The notes beneath the pieces are model-generated. The model saw only the letters and a program-made list of their open reading frames with translations. It did not search any database and was not told the origin of the DNA. From NCBI GenBank assembly GCA_965277695.1, contig CBDIDQ010000054.1, positions 62,001-126,000 on the forward strand: a DNA stretch of 64,000 bases. The letters run 5' to 3'. Each line of letters begins with the position of its first letter. The first letter of the stretch is position 1. This DNA is from JABSOG01 sp965277695 (GTDB lineage: Bacteria > Pseudomonadota > Gammaproteobacteria > Enterobacterales > Alteromonadaceae). Shown here in pieces: positions 1-9,275 of the stretch. Position numbers and translations under genes: made by a program.

Positions 1-1
1 G

Positions 2-1192
2 GTGCTGATCACCCTGATCCAGCACTCTATTGGCGCGACCAGTGAAGGCTATGTCAAACTGACTGTTGAGTTGGCTCAGAGCGGCCATCACAGTGGCAGA
101 TACTCAGGTACCCTATGTTATAAAATACAGGATTCGGGTATTGGTTTTACCCCCCGACAATACAATATGCTGGTGGAAGACCAAATTGATCAGCAATTGT
201 TTGATGATAGCTGGATTTATCAGGGGCTGGGTTTGCTGGTGGCGAAAAAGAGCATTGAGGCCATGGGAGGGCGATTTACATTAAAGAGTTTGGCGGGTTT
301 GGGGGCGGAGCTGAGTATTGAACTGGATGTGATGATTAGTGATTTTAGTGAGCCGTCGGTGCCTGATAATCTGAGCGGGTCAATTTTGGTTTACGACCCG
401 GTGATGCAAAGTGGACAGGTTATTTTCAATCAGTTGAGTGAGTTGGGCATTTTGACCATATTGTGTGTCGATGAGCAAGAAATTTTAGCGGCTTTTAATA
501 AAAATCGCATCGACTGTGCGGTTTTGTGCCGACCGGTAGAGCAGGAGCTTCAGCAGATGTTCGATAGCTCTTTGGTTACACTCATCGGTTATGACAAATT
601 AAGTCATTGTGTGTTTTCTACACCTGCGATCAGTAATGCTGACTTGGTGGGGTTAAATCTGCCAGATCATTGGAAAGTGGCTAATAAGCCGTTTATTTTA
701 ACCGATTTGAGTGATCATTTTAGTTTTTCACAGCTGGCGGTGTCGCAGGCAGAGGCTGGACAAGCACCTGCGCAGCAGAGTCACAGTGAACGAATTGAGA
801 TTTTAGCGGTGGATGATAACGAAACCAATTTAAAGTTGTTGTCGGTGATTTTACGGGCTTATCCGGTTAATTTGGTGCAGGCGCTCAGTGGTCGGGAAGC
901 TTTGGTGATGAGTCAAAAGCAAGTGTTTGACCTGATCTTGATGGATAAGGAAATGCCGGATATGGATGGTTTACAAACTAGTCAGCATATTCGTCAGCTG
1001 GCGCTGAATAAACATACGCCAATTGTTGCTTTTACCGCGCATGTTTCAGACAGCGAAAGAGCGACGATAGTCGGTGAGGATATTAATGATTGCCTTGAAA
1101 AACCACTCGATGAAAGCAAGTTTTATTATTTGATGGATAACTGGTGTCAAGCGCGTTGGGTGTCGGTTCGGGGCTTAAAAAACCAAGAGTAG
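2..1192 (+). CDS. Hybrid sensor histidine kinase, C-terminal part (5' end outside window)
   Basis: The reading frame is open at the window edge, so the sensor and phosphoacceptor regions are missing. What remains starts inside a HATPase_c domain: the N box lies at the very start, DSGIGF near residue 44 and GLGLLVAKK near residue 75. A degenerate receiver-like segment follows (about residues 125-180). A full receiver comes next (about 265-385) with the acidic pair VDD, the phospho-acceptor in LILMDKEMPDMDG, and a CLEKP lysine motif. The order HATPase, pseudo-receiver, receiver resembles BarA/GacS-type tripartite kinases. However, the protein ends right after the receiver, with no HPt domain, so a separate HPt protein would be needed for a full relay. 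The output pathway cannot be told from this fragment. Confidence 0.85.
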   Translation: MLITLIQHSIGATSEGYVKLTVELAQSGHHSGRYSGTLCYKIQDSGIGFTPRQYNMLVEDQIDQQLFDDSWIYQGLGLLVAKKSIEAMGGRFTLKSLAGLGAELSIELDVMISDFSEPSVPDNLSGSILVYDPVMQSGQVIFNQLSELGILTILCVDEQEILAAFNKNRIDCAVLCRPVEQELQQMFDSSLVTLIGYDKLSHCVFSTPAISNADLVGLNLPDHWKVANKPFILTDLSDHFSFSQLAVSQAEAGQAPAQQSHSERIEILAVDDNETNLKLLSVILRAYPVNLVQALSGREALVMSQKQVFDLILMDKEMPDMDGLQTSQHIRQLALNKHTPIVAFTAHVSDSERATIVGEDINDCLEKPLDESKFYYLMDNWCQARWVSVRGLKNQE

Positions 1193-1199
1193 CGGAGTG

Positions 1200-2195
1200 T
1201 TAATACTCGACGTCATAAGCTGCGCTGAACATCGTTTCTACCTCTTCAAGATAAGGTTTTGATGGGCTAAGGCGGATCAGTCGGGCTAATTCGCTGCCGG
1301 TTTGGGTGAATTTAAAATAATTCAGTACAATGCTGTTTCTTTTTGAGGTGAATTTAACTGGGGTGCCGAGGTAGCTATATTCAATGAATTCTTGTTTGTT
1401 AAGCTCGCCGGATTCAATTTCGCTGTGATAAATCAGTTCAATATCCATTAACATTAACAACTTGGGATAGGGCATGTTGAACTTGCCCAAGTTGATAACT
1501 TGCTTTTTGCTTGGCTGAAAAAAGCTTAAAAGGCCGGGTTGTTGATAATAACCATAAATGATTTGATTACTGTTGTCTTTGCGGTTGGTCATGCCCAGCT
1601 GGCAGGCGTGTTGAAACGCGATGGCTTCTTTATTGGTCATGCGTTTTAAAATGGTGAGGCTTTTAAACGAAAAGGTGCCGGGACGAGCGATTTCGCCGGC
1701 GAGGATCTTACCCCATAACTCCTGCATTAACTTGGAACTGATCTCCTCAGCTTGTTGAATAAACTGGTTAAACCAATCTGGGTCGATGTCCTCATTAGAT
1801 GCTGATTCAGAGCAGTAATCCATCGCCAAACTCATAATTGATTCGATGTTATGTTGTTTACGTGCTTCACTGAGCTGCTTTCTTCGTTGCGCTCGTTGAT
1901 TGATATTCATCTGTGATTTGTTGTAGACATTGGTTGGCGTCAGGCCACTCTGGGTGGCTAATGCCTGATGCTTGGCGCTAGAGCTGCCAGCACTTTTTGC
2001 GTTGTTAGTGGCACCGCTTGTACTGCTGCGATTAGCACGGTTGTCGGCATCTACAGTTTGTTTTTTCGGCTGATCGGCTTTGTCGACCTCAATGGTCTTT
2101 TTGCCTTTTTGTATTTGGCTGAAATCGGTACCTAGGTTGCGATTGAATAATTTGATCAGGCGATCGGCACTAGCGTTGTCGGGGATTTTATTCAT
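1200..2195 (-). CDS. TIGR03899-like conserved protein
   Basis: A 331-residue soluble protein with no signal peptide or membrane segment. Residues 30-110 are low-complexity and polar (Ser/Asn/Ala/Lys rich). The C-terminal 200 residues look folded and carry the motif LMQELWGKILAGEIARPGTF near residues 155-180, typical of TIGR03899 and of the related 'LWakiLagEi' domains found in several gammaproteobacterial hypothetical proteins. The family is known mostly from Vibrio and Shewanella relatives and its function is unknown. It converges with the preceding kinase gene, with 7 bases between the stops, and is divergent from the EAL regulator. The family assignment is from recalled motif similarity. 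The reading frame itself is secure. Confidence 0.7.
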   Translation of the reverse strand: MNKIPDNASADRLIKLFNRNLGTDFSQIQKGKKTIEVDKADQPKKQTVDADNRANRSSTSGATNNAKSAGSSSAKHQALATQSGLTPTNVYNKSQMNINQRAQRRKQLSEARKQHNIESIMSLAMDYCSESASNEDIDPDWFNQFIQQAEEISSKLMQELWGKILAGEIARPGTFSFKSLTILKRMTNKEAIAFQHACQLGMTNRKDNSNQIIYGYYQQPGLLSFFQPSKKQVINLGKFNMPYPKLLMLMDIELIYHSEIESGELNKQEFIEYSYLGTPVKFTSKRNSIVLNYFKFTQTGSELARLIRLSPSKPYLEEVETMFSAAYDVEY

Positions 2196-2715
2196 GCTGT
2201 TATCTTCCGGCCTCTTGTGCCTTTACTGGCGGCGAGCATGGGCTTTGATTGTTAAACATTTATTATTAGAAACGATATTTTTCATTGACAAGATTTTGTT
2301 ACGATATCAGTTAGTTGGGATAGGGTATATAGTTGGTGAATAAAATTTGTTGTTTAGCCTGCTGCTACTGAATGTTGTCACAGTTGATTAAATACTGGCT
2401 AACAACAGCATTGGTTTTCGACAAATCACCATAGTAATAAAGAGCTTTAACTGGATAATTGCTTTATTGCCTGAGAGTTAGGGTGATGTGGTTATTGGTG
2501 GATAAATGCCGAGTCGGGTAAATAAAGTGGGTTAAAGGATTTAAATAGCGGGTTTAGTGGCAAGTTTGGCTGTTTTTAGCTATAAAATAATGATTAAGCA
2601 ATCCATTTTTGTTGTGTTTTGTAACTGTTTTATCACGGTATATCAGGAACTTGTCAGTAGAAAGAACGGATTGAGTGATAAATGGTTACAATTGAAAAAA
2701 AGATAAAGAGGTACT
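2196..2715. other. Divergent intergenic region, no gene seen
   Basis: 520 bases separate the divergent TIGR03899-like and EAL genes. The stretch is AT-rich and must hold both promoters. No convincing operator, hairpin or small gene was found. The rightward gene has an AGAGG ribosome-binding site at about 2707-2711, a few bases before its ATG. A plus-strand open frame reaching to 2343 is the antisense of the minus gene plus AT-rich spacer and is not regarded as coding. Confidence 0.5.
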
Positions 2716-4968
2716 ATGAATTCAGACAATCTCGAAGACAATCTTGAAGACAATGATGAATTATTATTTGTTGATGAAGACTATCAGGATGGTGATCACG
2801 AGGAGGAAGAATTCACCGGTCATTGGGATGTACTGATTGTTGATGATGATCATGAGATCCATTCGGTAACCAAATTGGCCTTATCTGATTTGAATGTATT
2901 TGATAGGCGTTTGAAATTTCACCATTGCTATTCGGGTAAGGAAGCTTGTGAGTTTATGCGCAGTAACGATGATATTGCGGTGATCTTACTCGATGTGGTG
3001 ATGGAGACAGATGAAGCGGGTTTAAATGTTGCCAGAGACATTCGAGAGGTACTGAAAAAAGATGAAGTGCGGATCATTCTGCGCACAGGTCAGCCCGGTT
3101 ATGCCCCAGAAGAAAGCGTGATCAAAGAATACGACATTAACGATTACAAAACCAAAACCGAATTAACCCGCAGTAAACTCGCAACTGCAATCATTGCTGC
3201 CATTCGCTCCTACCAACAAATCAAAACCATTAATCAAAGTCGCCGAGGACTAGAAAAAATTATCACCTCGGCTGCCAATATCCTTGAACATCACTCAATT
3301 ATGGAATTTGCCGAAGGGGTGGTGATCCAAATTGCTTCACTACTGGGTTTGAGCCCTGAGGGTGTGCTTTGTGCTAAAGCGGGCCTGACTATTGACGATT
3401 GTGATCCCGACAGTGTTTATGTATTGGGCGCTGCCGGACAATATGCCTCTTATCTGAATAAAAAGTTGGAGCAGGTTGAAAATGGTCGGATCATCAATCA
3501 AATTGCCGAGTGCTTGAAACAAGAAGTGCATATATTCACTGAAATCGATACTGTGTTGTATTTGAGCAGCGGTGACAGTCATGCGGCGGTGTACATTGAG
3601 TCGGCTAGAATGCTCAGTGAAGTGGATCGTCAGTTGATTGAAGTTTTTCTTAGTAATATTTCAATAGGTTATGAAAATGTTAATTTGTTTCAGCAACTGA
3701 GTCTAGCGGCCTTCCGGGATAAATTGACTAAACTGCCTAACCGCACTGAATTTATTAATATTCTCGATACTTTTGTTAAAAGTAGTATCGACACTGACGT
3801 GGTTGCATTGGTCGACATCGATCATTTCTCTGACGTCAACGATGGTCTCGGTCAGGAGGTTGGTAATCAGTTGTTGTTGTCGGTGGCCAAAAGAATGGTT
3901 GCTGAGTTGCCTGAGGAAGTGGTATTGGTTCGCTCTGGGGCTGATGTATTTGGTGTTGTCGGTGCGGCTGATTTAGTTAACGAAGATAAACTACTGGCGA
4001 TATTCACCAAGCCATTCAGAGTCGGTGATCATACTATTCCAATTAACGCCACTGTGGGCTTGTGCCGTAGAAGGCAAGCCGGTAACAATGGTTTGTCAGT
4101 GATGAAACAAACATACATTGCGCTTAACCGAGCGAAAAAAAGTATCAGTGATAAGTTTGAATATTATCAGCGAGAAATGGAAGAACAAACAACTTGGCGT
4201 CTGGGCATGATCCGGCAGTTGCGAATGGACTTTGCTGATCGCAAGTTACAGGTTTGGTTTCAACCACAAATTGATTTGACCACCGGCCAATTTATTTCGA
4301 TGGAAGCCTTGTTACGCTGGCCCACCGATGATGGCGATTTTATTTCACCAGCGGTGTTTGTGCCGTTAGCGGAATATTCCGGTTTGATTGTTGATATCGG
4401 TGATTGGGTTTTAGAGCAGGCGTGTCAGCAACTTAAGCGGCTGGATGAGCTTGGACTGAATCACATGCGAGTGGCTGTCAATGTGTCGATGCCGCAGTTC
4501 AGAAGTAGCCATTTTGCTGAAAAAGTGGTGGAGACTATTGATAAATATCATATTGCCATGCATCGAATCGAACTGGAGATCACCGAAAGTTTGATGATGG
4601 ATGAACCACAATTGGTTATCGATATTTTAACCGAACTGAAAAGCCATGGCATAGCAATTGCCATTGACGATTTTGGTACTGGGTTTTCGTCAATGAGTTA
4701 CTTGCAGCAATTGCCACTGGATCGGATCAAGGTCGACCGCGCTTTTGTTATGGACATTTACAAGAAAAGTGGTGCGATACTGGCTGAAACCATCATCAAT
4801 TTGGGTCAAAAATTAGGTTTACACACCATCGCCGAAGGCATCGAAGAACCGGAGCAAGAGGCTATTTTGAAAAAGTTAGGTTGTGAAGAGGGTCAAGGTT
4901 ACATGTATTCTAAACCGATTCCAGCGGAGCAATTAGAGCCGTTTTTGCTTAAGCATCATCAATCGTGA
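2716..4968 (+). CDS. REC-DUF3369-GGDEF(degenerate)-EAL response regulator, probable c-di-GMP phosphodiesterase
   Basis: A 750-residue cytoplasmic regulator. After a very acidic N-terminus (residues 1-35) comes a receiver (about 38-165) with DDD, LLDVVMET (phospho-Asp) and a KT motif near the end. A DUF3369-type linker follows (about 175-330). The GGDEF domain (about 335-490) keeps the LPNR start, but the signature reads SGADVF, so diguanylate cyclase activity is unlikely. The EAL domain (about 500-745) keeps the catalytic signatures EALLRW, VNVSMPQF, ITESLMM, IDDFGTGFS and AEGIEE, so phosphodiesterase activity is plausible. A phospho-signal would set c-di-GMP hydrolysis. No cognate kinase is adjacent except the hybrid kinase two genes upstream. 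Confidence 0.9.
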   Translation: MNSDNLEDNLEDNDELLFVDEDYQDGDHEEEEFTGHWDVLIVDDDHEIHSVTKLALSDLNVFDRRLKFHHCYSGKEACEFMRSNDDIAVILLDVVMETDEAGLNVARDIREVLKKDEVRIILRTGQPGYAPEESVIKEYDINDYKTKTELTRSKLATAIIAAIRSYQQIKTINQSRRGLEKIITSAANILEHHSIMEFAEGVVIQIASLLGLSPEGVLCAKAGLTIDDCDPDSVYVLGAAGQYASYLNKKLEQVENGRIINQIAECLKQEVHIFTEIDTVLYLSSGDSHAAVYIESARMLSEVDRQLIEVFLSNISIGYENVNLFQQLSLAAFRDKLTKLPNRTEFINILDTFVKSSIDTDVVALVDIDHFSDVNDGLGQEVGNQLLLSVAKRMVAELPEEVVLVRSGADVFGVVGAADLVNEDKLLAIFTKPFRVGDHTIPINATVGLCRRRQAGNNGLSVMKQTYIALNRAKKSISDKFEYYQREMEEQTTWRLGMIRQLRMDFADRKLQVWFQPQIDLTTGQFISMEALLRWPTDDGDFISPAVFVPLAEYSGLIVDIGDWVLEQACQQLKRLDELGLNHMRVAVNVSMPQFRSSHFAEKVVETIDKYHIAMHRIELEITESLMMDEPQLVIDILTELKSHGIAIAIDDFGTGFSSMSYLQQLPLDRIKVDRAFVMDIYKKSGAILAETIINLGQKLGLHTIAEGIEEPEQEAILKKLGCEEGQGYMYSKPIPAEQLEPFLLKHHQS

Positions 4969-4988
4969 ATTAACGAGGTTGAAACCCC

Positions 4989-5021
4989 GTCTACGTTGTA
5001 GACGAGAATTCATTCTCGTTT
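4989..5021 (+). terminator. Hairpin terminator / dispersed repeat copy
   Basis: Two small adjoining palindromes, GTCTACgttGTAGAC and GAGAATtcATTCTC, are followed by a short T run. They lie between the convergent EAL gene and ppa. The same motif (CGTAGACGAGAATTTATTCTCG) recurs near 5604 and 44593, so this is both a likely bidirectional terminator and a member of a repeat family. Confidence 0.55.
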
Positions 5022-5031
5022 GATCAGGCGT

Positions 5032-5556
5032 CTATTTAGCCGCTTCAAAGGCAGAGACTATTTCGGCTTTAGCGGCGGCAGCATTTTCCCAACCTTCCAC
5101 TTTCACCCATTTACCTGCTTCTAATTCTTTATAACGCTCAAAGAAATGTTTGATTTGGTTTTTCAGCAATTCAGGCAAATCTTCAACGTCTTTAACGTCA
5201 TCATAGATTTTAGTCAGCTTGCTTACTGGTACCGCAACGATTTTAGCATCTTCACCAGACTCATCAGTCATTTTCAATACGCCAACCGGACGACATTTGA
5301 TCACCGAGCCTGCCAGTAATGGATAAGGGGTTGGTACCAATACGTCAACTGCATCACCATCTGGCGATAAAGTTTTGTTAACATAACCATAGTTGCATGG
5401 GTAGAACATAGGCGTTGCCATGAAACGGTCAACGAAAATGGCACCTGAGTCTTTGTCTACTTCGTATTTGATTGGATCCGCGTTGGCTGGGATCTCGATG
5501 ATCACATTGATTTCTTCTGGCAAGTTATTGCCCGCTGGTACGTCGTTTAAACTCAT
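5032..5556 (-). CDS. ppa: Inorganic pyrophosphatase (family I, soluble)
   Basis: 174 residues, close to the 176 of the E. coli enzyme. It hydrolyses pyrophosphate to two phosphates in the cytoplasm and so pulls nucleotide and protein polymerisation forward. The signature SPDGDAVDVLV (the DxDxxD metal cluster) is present, as are the active-site stretches IKYEVDKDSG and YGYVNKT and the C-terminal HFFERYKELEAGKWV. The start ATG is preceded by CAGGAAAA at good spacing. It lies downstream of fbp on the same strand, with about 86 bases between them that contain a copy of the GTAGACGAGAAT repeat, so the two may be separate transcription units. Confidence 0.97.
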   Translation of the reverse strand: MSLNDVPAGNNLPEEINVIIEIPANADPIKYEVDKDSGAIFVDRFMATPMFYPCNYGYVNKTLSPDGDAVDVLVPTPYPLLAGSVIKCRPVGVLKMTDESGEDAKIVAVPVSKLTKIYDDVKDVEDLPELLKNQIKHFFERYKELEAGKWVKVEGWENAAAAKAEIVSAFEAAK

Positions 5557-5603
5557 TGGTTTTTTCCTGTTGTAAGTAATTAAATAATTTGTAGTATCAA
5601 TTT

Positions 5604-5630
5604 CGTAGACGAGAATTTATTCTCGTTTTT
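5604..5630 (+). repeat. Copy of the CGTAGACGAGAAT..ATTCTCG repeat
   Basis: The motif CGTAGACGAGAATTTATTCTCG followed by TTTTT, between fbp and ppa. It can fold as CGAGAA/TTCTCG with a short loop. The T run follows on the plus strand, opposite to the flanking genes, so a terminator role for fbp is uncertain. See the copies at 4989 and 44575. Confidence 0.5.
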
Positions 5631-5642
5631 AGATCACATGGT

Positions 5643-6611
5643 TTATTTATGGTAGCCGACGCAAGTGTCTACTTCGTCTTTTGACCCCATGATCACCGCC
5701 ACACGTTGGTGGATGTTTGTTGGCTGAATTTCCATAATGCGTTGATAACCGGTCGAAGAAACCCCACCTGCCTGCTCAACTAAAAAGCTCATTGGATTGG
5801 CTTCATACAAAAGTCGTAATTTATACGGTTGTTTGAGGTTTTTTTGGTCGGTTGGGTAAGTGAAAATACCACCACGGCATAATAAGCGATGAACATCACC
5901 GACCATTGCGGCAATCCAGCGCATGTTGAAACGCTTCTCACGAGGACCTTCTTCGCCTTGTAATAAATCAGCGATATATTGCTGCATCGGCGCTTCCCAA
6001 AAACGCTGATTGGACATGTTTATGGCAAATTCATTGGTTTGTGGCGGAATGGTTACTTTATCTTCAGTCAACAAGAAACCACCATGGGTTTTGTCGAGGG
6101 TAAACATGCGAACCCCTTTACCTGTGGTCAAACATAACATGGTAGAAGGCCCATACAGCACGTAACCAGCGGCAACTTGTGCGGTGCCCGGTTGCATGAA
6201 CATTTCTTGATCATCCGGCGCTGCGCCCTCAGGGGCTTTGGTGATGGAAAAAATGGTGCCGATCAAGCTGTTGATATCAACATTGGATGAACCATCTAGC
6301 GGATCGAAGGCAACTAAATATTTGCCGTTTGGTGATCCAGGAACTGAAAACTCTTCTTCTTCAGACATAATGGCGCGAACGAAGCCGGATTCTAGGGTAA
6401 TGTCCTTAAACAGTTGGTTGGAAACCACATCGAGGCGTTTTTGTGTTTCGCCCTGAATGTTTTCGTCCAGTGTTGAACCGAGGACATCGGCTAATGCGCC
6501 CTGGCTGACCCGAAATGATATCTCTTTACATGCTGCCAATATGGTGCGAATGAGTGAGAGCAGGTTGAGGTCAACCCCATCTTCCCGAAGTACCGGTGTG
6601 AGACGTCGCAT
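5643..6611 (-). CDS. fbp: Class I fructose-1,6-bisphosphatase
   Basis: 322 residues, matching the class I enzyme that dephosphorylates fructose-1,6-bisphosphate in gluconeogenesis. The metal site FDPLDGSSNVD is intact near residues 107-117, with the upstream SEEEE metal-binding loop at about 84-88. The C-terminal substrate region YKLRLLYEANPMSFLVEQAGG is present. The start codon follows an AAGGCA-type ribosome site. The gene sits in the ppa-fbp-(protease)-mpl-ubiX block seen in Alteromonadales relatives. Nothing unusual in the sequence. Confidence 0.97.
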   Translation of the reverse strand: MRRLTPVLREDGVDLNLLSLIRTILAACKEISFRVSQGALADVLGSTLDENIQGETQKRLDVVSNQLFKDITLESGFVRAIMSEEEEFSVPGSPNGKYLVAFDPLDGSSNVDINSLIGTIFSITKAPEGAAPDDQEMFMQPGTAQVAAGYVLYGPSTMLCLTTGKGVRMFTLDKTHGGFLLTEDKVTIPPQTNEFAINMSNQRFWEAPMQQYIADLLQGEEGPREKRFNMRWIAAMVGDVHRLLCRGGIFTYPTDQKNLKQPYKLRLLYEANPMSFLVEQAGGVSSTGYQRIMEIQPTNIHQRVAVIMGSKDEVDTCVGYHK

Positions 6612-6841
6612 AAAAATGTGCCTTTTAGTTTAAATAAAAAGTTTAAATATAAAATCTAAGTATTTCGCGAACATCAATCATTGATGACGCACTTTCATTT
6701 TCAGGGCAACAGTTTAATGCAAAACAAATTTAATTTCAGGTGTTGATTGCAGTGAATTTTGTTATAAATGTGGCCTGCGCTGGAATGACAGCAAATTGAC
6801 GGGCGTTTTTTGCAAGACGCTTAGGGCTAAGTTTGGAGAAA

Positions 6842-9247
6842 ATGGTGATAAAAAGAATCATATTGTTTGTAGTACTGATACTGCCGATCGGGAGTTTTGC
6901 CGCTTTTGCTGAAGGGGTGGACAGTTTTGTTAAAGGAATGGAGAAGCATTCGGGTTTTACGCCTTTTTATTATGATACCAATGAAGGCAAGGTATTTGTT
7001 GAGCTGAGCGGGTTTAATCAACCTTTTATCTTTCAAAGTAGTTTGCCTGCCGGATTGGGATCTAATGATATTGGCCTCGATAGAGGTCAACTCGGTGATA
7101 CCCGCTTAGTGCAGTTTGAACGTTACGGCAATAAGGTCTTACTGAAGCAGATTAATACTTATTTTAAAAGTAGCAGTGACAATCAGGCCGAGCATGACAG
7201 TATCAAAGAAGCCTTTGCTAGTTCGGTGATAGCCGGATTCAAAGTGGTTGCCAGCGATAAAAAACGGGTATTGATTGATTACTCGCCATTTTTGTTATCG
7301 GATGTTCATGGCATAAGTCGCACGTTGACACGACGCAAGCAGGGCAATTATAAACTTGATAGCGATCGGACTGTGGTTTATCCACCTCGCTCGAAAGCTT
7401 TCCCACACAATACTGAACTCGAAGCCATGGTGACTTTCAGCGGCACCAAACCGGGCGATTTTGTCAAGCAGATTGCGCCGGACCCATACAGTCTGACAGT
7501 GCGAATGCATCACTCTTTTATTCAGTTGCCGGATGATAATTATCAACCTCGTGCTTTTTCGCCTTATTCTGGCTATTGGAATATTGAGACCAAAGATTAT
7601 TCTACGGCGATTGATGAGCCGATGGAACAACGCTTGATCCCCCGTCATCGTTTAGCCAAAAAAGACCCGTCGGCGCAATACTCCGAAGCTGTCGAACCGA
7701 TTATTTATTATCTCGATCCGGGTGTACCAGAGCCTGTTCGAGGCGCATTGCTTGATGGTGCGTCTTGGTGGAATTCGGCGTTTGAAGCGATCGGTTATAA
7801 AAATGCTTTTCAGGTGAAAATGTTACCGGCGGATGCAGATCCGATGGATGTGCGTTTTAACGTGATCCAATGGGTGCACCGAGCGACCCGAGGTTGGTCT
7901 TATGGTTCGTCGGTGCTTGACCCTCGTACGGGTGAAATTATCAAAGGGCATGTGACTTTGGGTTCATTGCGGGTTCGTCAGGACTTGCTGATTGCTCAGG
8001 GGTTGACCGGTGCGTTTGATGGCGATCCGGTGAAGCTTAAAGCCGCTAAAGCGATGGCGCTGGATAGAATTCGTCAGCTGTCAGCACATGAAGTGGGACA
8101 CACTTTGGGGATCGCCCATAACTTTGCCGCCAGCGTTAATGACAGAGCGTCGGTGATGGATTATCCCCATCCGCTGGCGACTATTGATAATAAAGGCGAT
8201 GTAGTACTCAACGGCGCATACACTCAAGGCGTAGCCGAATGGGATAAATACGTGATTGCTTATGGTTATAGCGATTTCACCGCAGATGAAGCAGCACAAT
8301 TGGCGCGACTTGAAGCACAAGCAAAAGCCAAAGGGCTGTTGTTTATCTCTGATCCGGATTCACGCTCTAGCGGTAATGCTCATCCGGATGCGCATTTATG
8401 GGATAACGGCAAAGATCCGATTGACGAACTCAAACGCATGATTGCGGTCAGAGCCAAAGCATTGGCGAAATTTGGCATCAACAGCATCGATCAGGGGCAA
8501 AGTTTGTCGACCCTTGAAGAAAAATTAGTGCCTATTTACCTTTATCATCGCTTCCAAATCGAAGCGGCGGCGAAACTGATTGGCGGGTTGGATTATAGCT
8601 ATGAAGTGAAATCAGCGTCAAAAGCAATGGGTAGCAGTGTGGTGGCGAAGAAGCGCCAAGAGGCTGCACTGGCGGTTATTTTGAGCACCCTTGAGTCGGA
8701 CTTTTTAGCGTTGGACCCACAAACCATTAAACTGTTGTTACCCAAGGCATATGGCGAGTCACGCAACCGTGAAAGCTTTAAAGCCAGAACTGGGGTGACT
8801 ATCGATCCGGTATCAATTGCCGAAGTCTCTGCCAGACACAGTGTTAGCCTGCTATTGCACCCACAACGATTAAATCGGATGAAATCTGGCCAAATGGGTC
8901 AAGGGTTGAGTGTTGAACAAATGATTGAAGATTTGTTTGAGCGCACCATTAAAGCCGCTTCAGAAAAAGGTTTAAATGGGGTTATTCATCAACGAGTGAG
9001 CAATGTCACCATTGAGTTGGTGATGCAAACCCTTAAGTCAGATAAAGTTGCACCAGAAGTTAAAGCCGCTTTGTATGATGAAGTGATGGGATTAACCCCT
9101 TGGCTGAGCAAAGCCTTGAAGAAAAAACGCCATCCGGACCATGGTTTCTATCGCTTGTTGAAACAGCAGCTGCACTGGTTTGAACAAACCGGTCAATGGC
9201 AGTCGCAGTTTAAATTGCTGGATTTACCACCGGGCTCGCCAATTTAA
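6842..9247 (+). CDS. Exported zinc-dependent metalloprotease (DUF5117/DUF4953-type metzincin)
   Basis: About 801 residues. An N-terminal hydrophobic stretch (LFVVLILPIGSFAAFA) ending in AxA looks like a signal peptide, so the enzyme is exported. The catalytic core holds HEVGHTLGIAHNF near residues 415-427, the HExxHxxGxxH zinc motif of metzincins, followed downstream by SVMDYPHP, a candidate Met-turn. The layout of a beta-rich N-terminal half (DUF5117-like) before the protease half is typical of this large family. An open frame begins nine bases earlier at a TTG. ATG 6842 or the adjacent GTG 6845 sit just after GGAG and are more likely starts. Substrate unknown. It precedes mpl by 28 bases. 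Confidence 0.85.
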   Translation: MVIKRIILFVVLILPIGSFAAFAEGVDSFVKGMEKHSGFTPFYYDTNEGKVFVELSGFNQPFIFQSSLPAGLGSNDIGLDRGQLGDTRLVQFERYGNKVLLKQINTYFKSSSDNQAEHDSIKEAFASSVIAGFKVVASDKKRVLIDYSPFLLSDVHGISRTLTRRKQGNYKLDSDRTVVYPPRSKAFPHNTELEAMVTFSGTKPGDFVKQIAPDPYSLTVRMHHSFIQLPDDNYQPRAFSPYSGYWNIETKDYSTAIDEPMEQRLIPRHRLAKKDPSAQYSEAVEPIIYYLDPGVPEPVRGALLDGASWWNSAFEAIGYKNAFQVKMLPADADPMDVRFNVIQWVHRATRGWSYGSSVLDPRTGEIIKGHVTLGSLRVRQDLLIAQGLTGAFDGDPVKLKAAKAMALDRIRQLSAHEVGHTLGIAHNFAASVNDRASVMDYPHPLATIDNKGDVVLNGAYTQGVAEWDKYVIAYGYSDFTADEAAQLARLEAQAKAKGLLFISDPDSRSSGNAHPDAHLWDNGKDPIDELKRMIAVRAKALAKFGINSIDQGQSLSTLEEKLVPIYLYHRFQIEAAAKLIGGLDYSYEVKSASKAMGSSVVAKKRQEAALAVILSTLESDFLALDPQTIKLLLPKAYGESRNRESFKARTGVTIDPVSIAEVSARHSVSLLLHPQRLNRMKSGQMGQGLSVEQMIEDLFERTIKAASEKGLNGVIHQRVSNVTIELVMQTLKSDKVAPEVKAALYDEVMGLTPWLSKALKKKRHPDHGFYRLLKQQLHWFEQTGQWQSQFKLLDLPPGSPI

Positions 9248-9275
9248 GCACTGATTTTAGAAGAGAGTAAAAGAA

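Noticed and set aside
2080..2343. Plus-strand open frame of 87 residues
   Set aside because: Mostly antisense to the start of the TIGR03899-like gene, hydrophobic by composition, and without a ribosome site.
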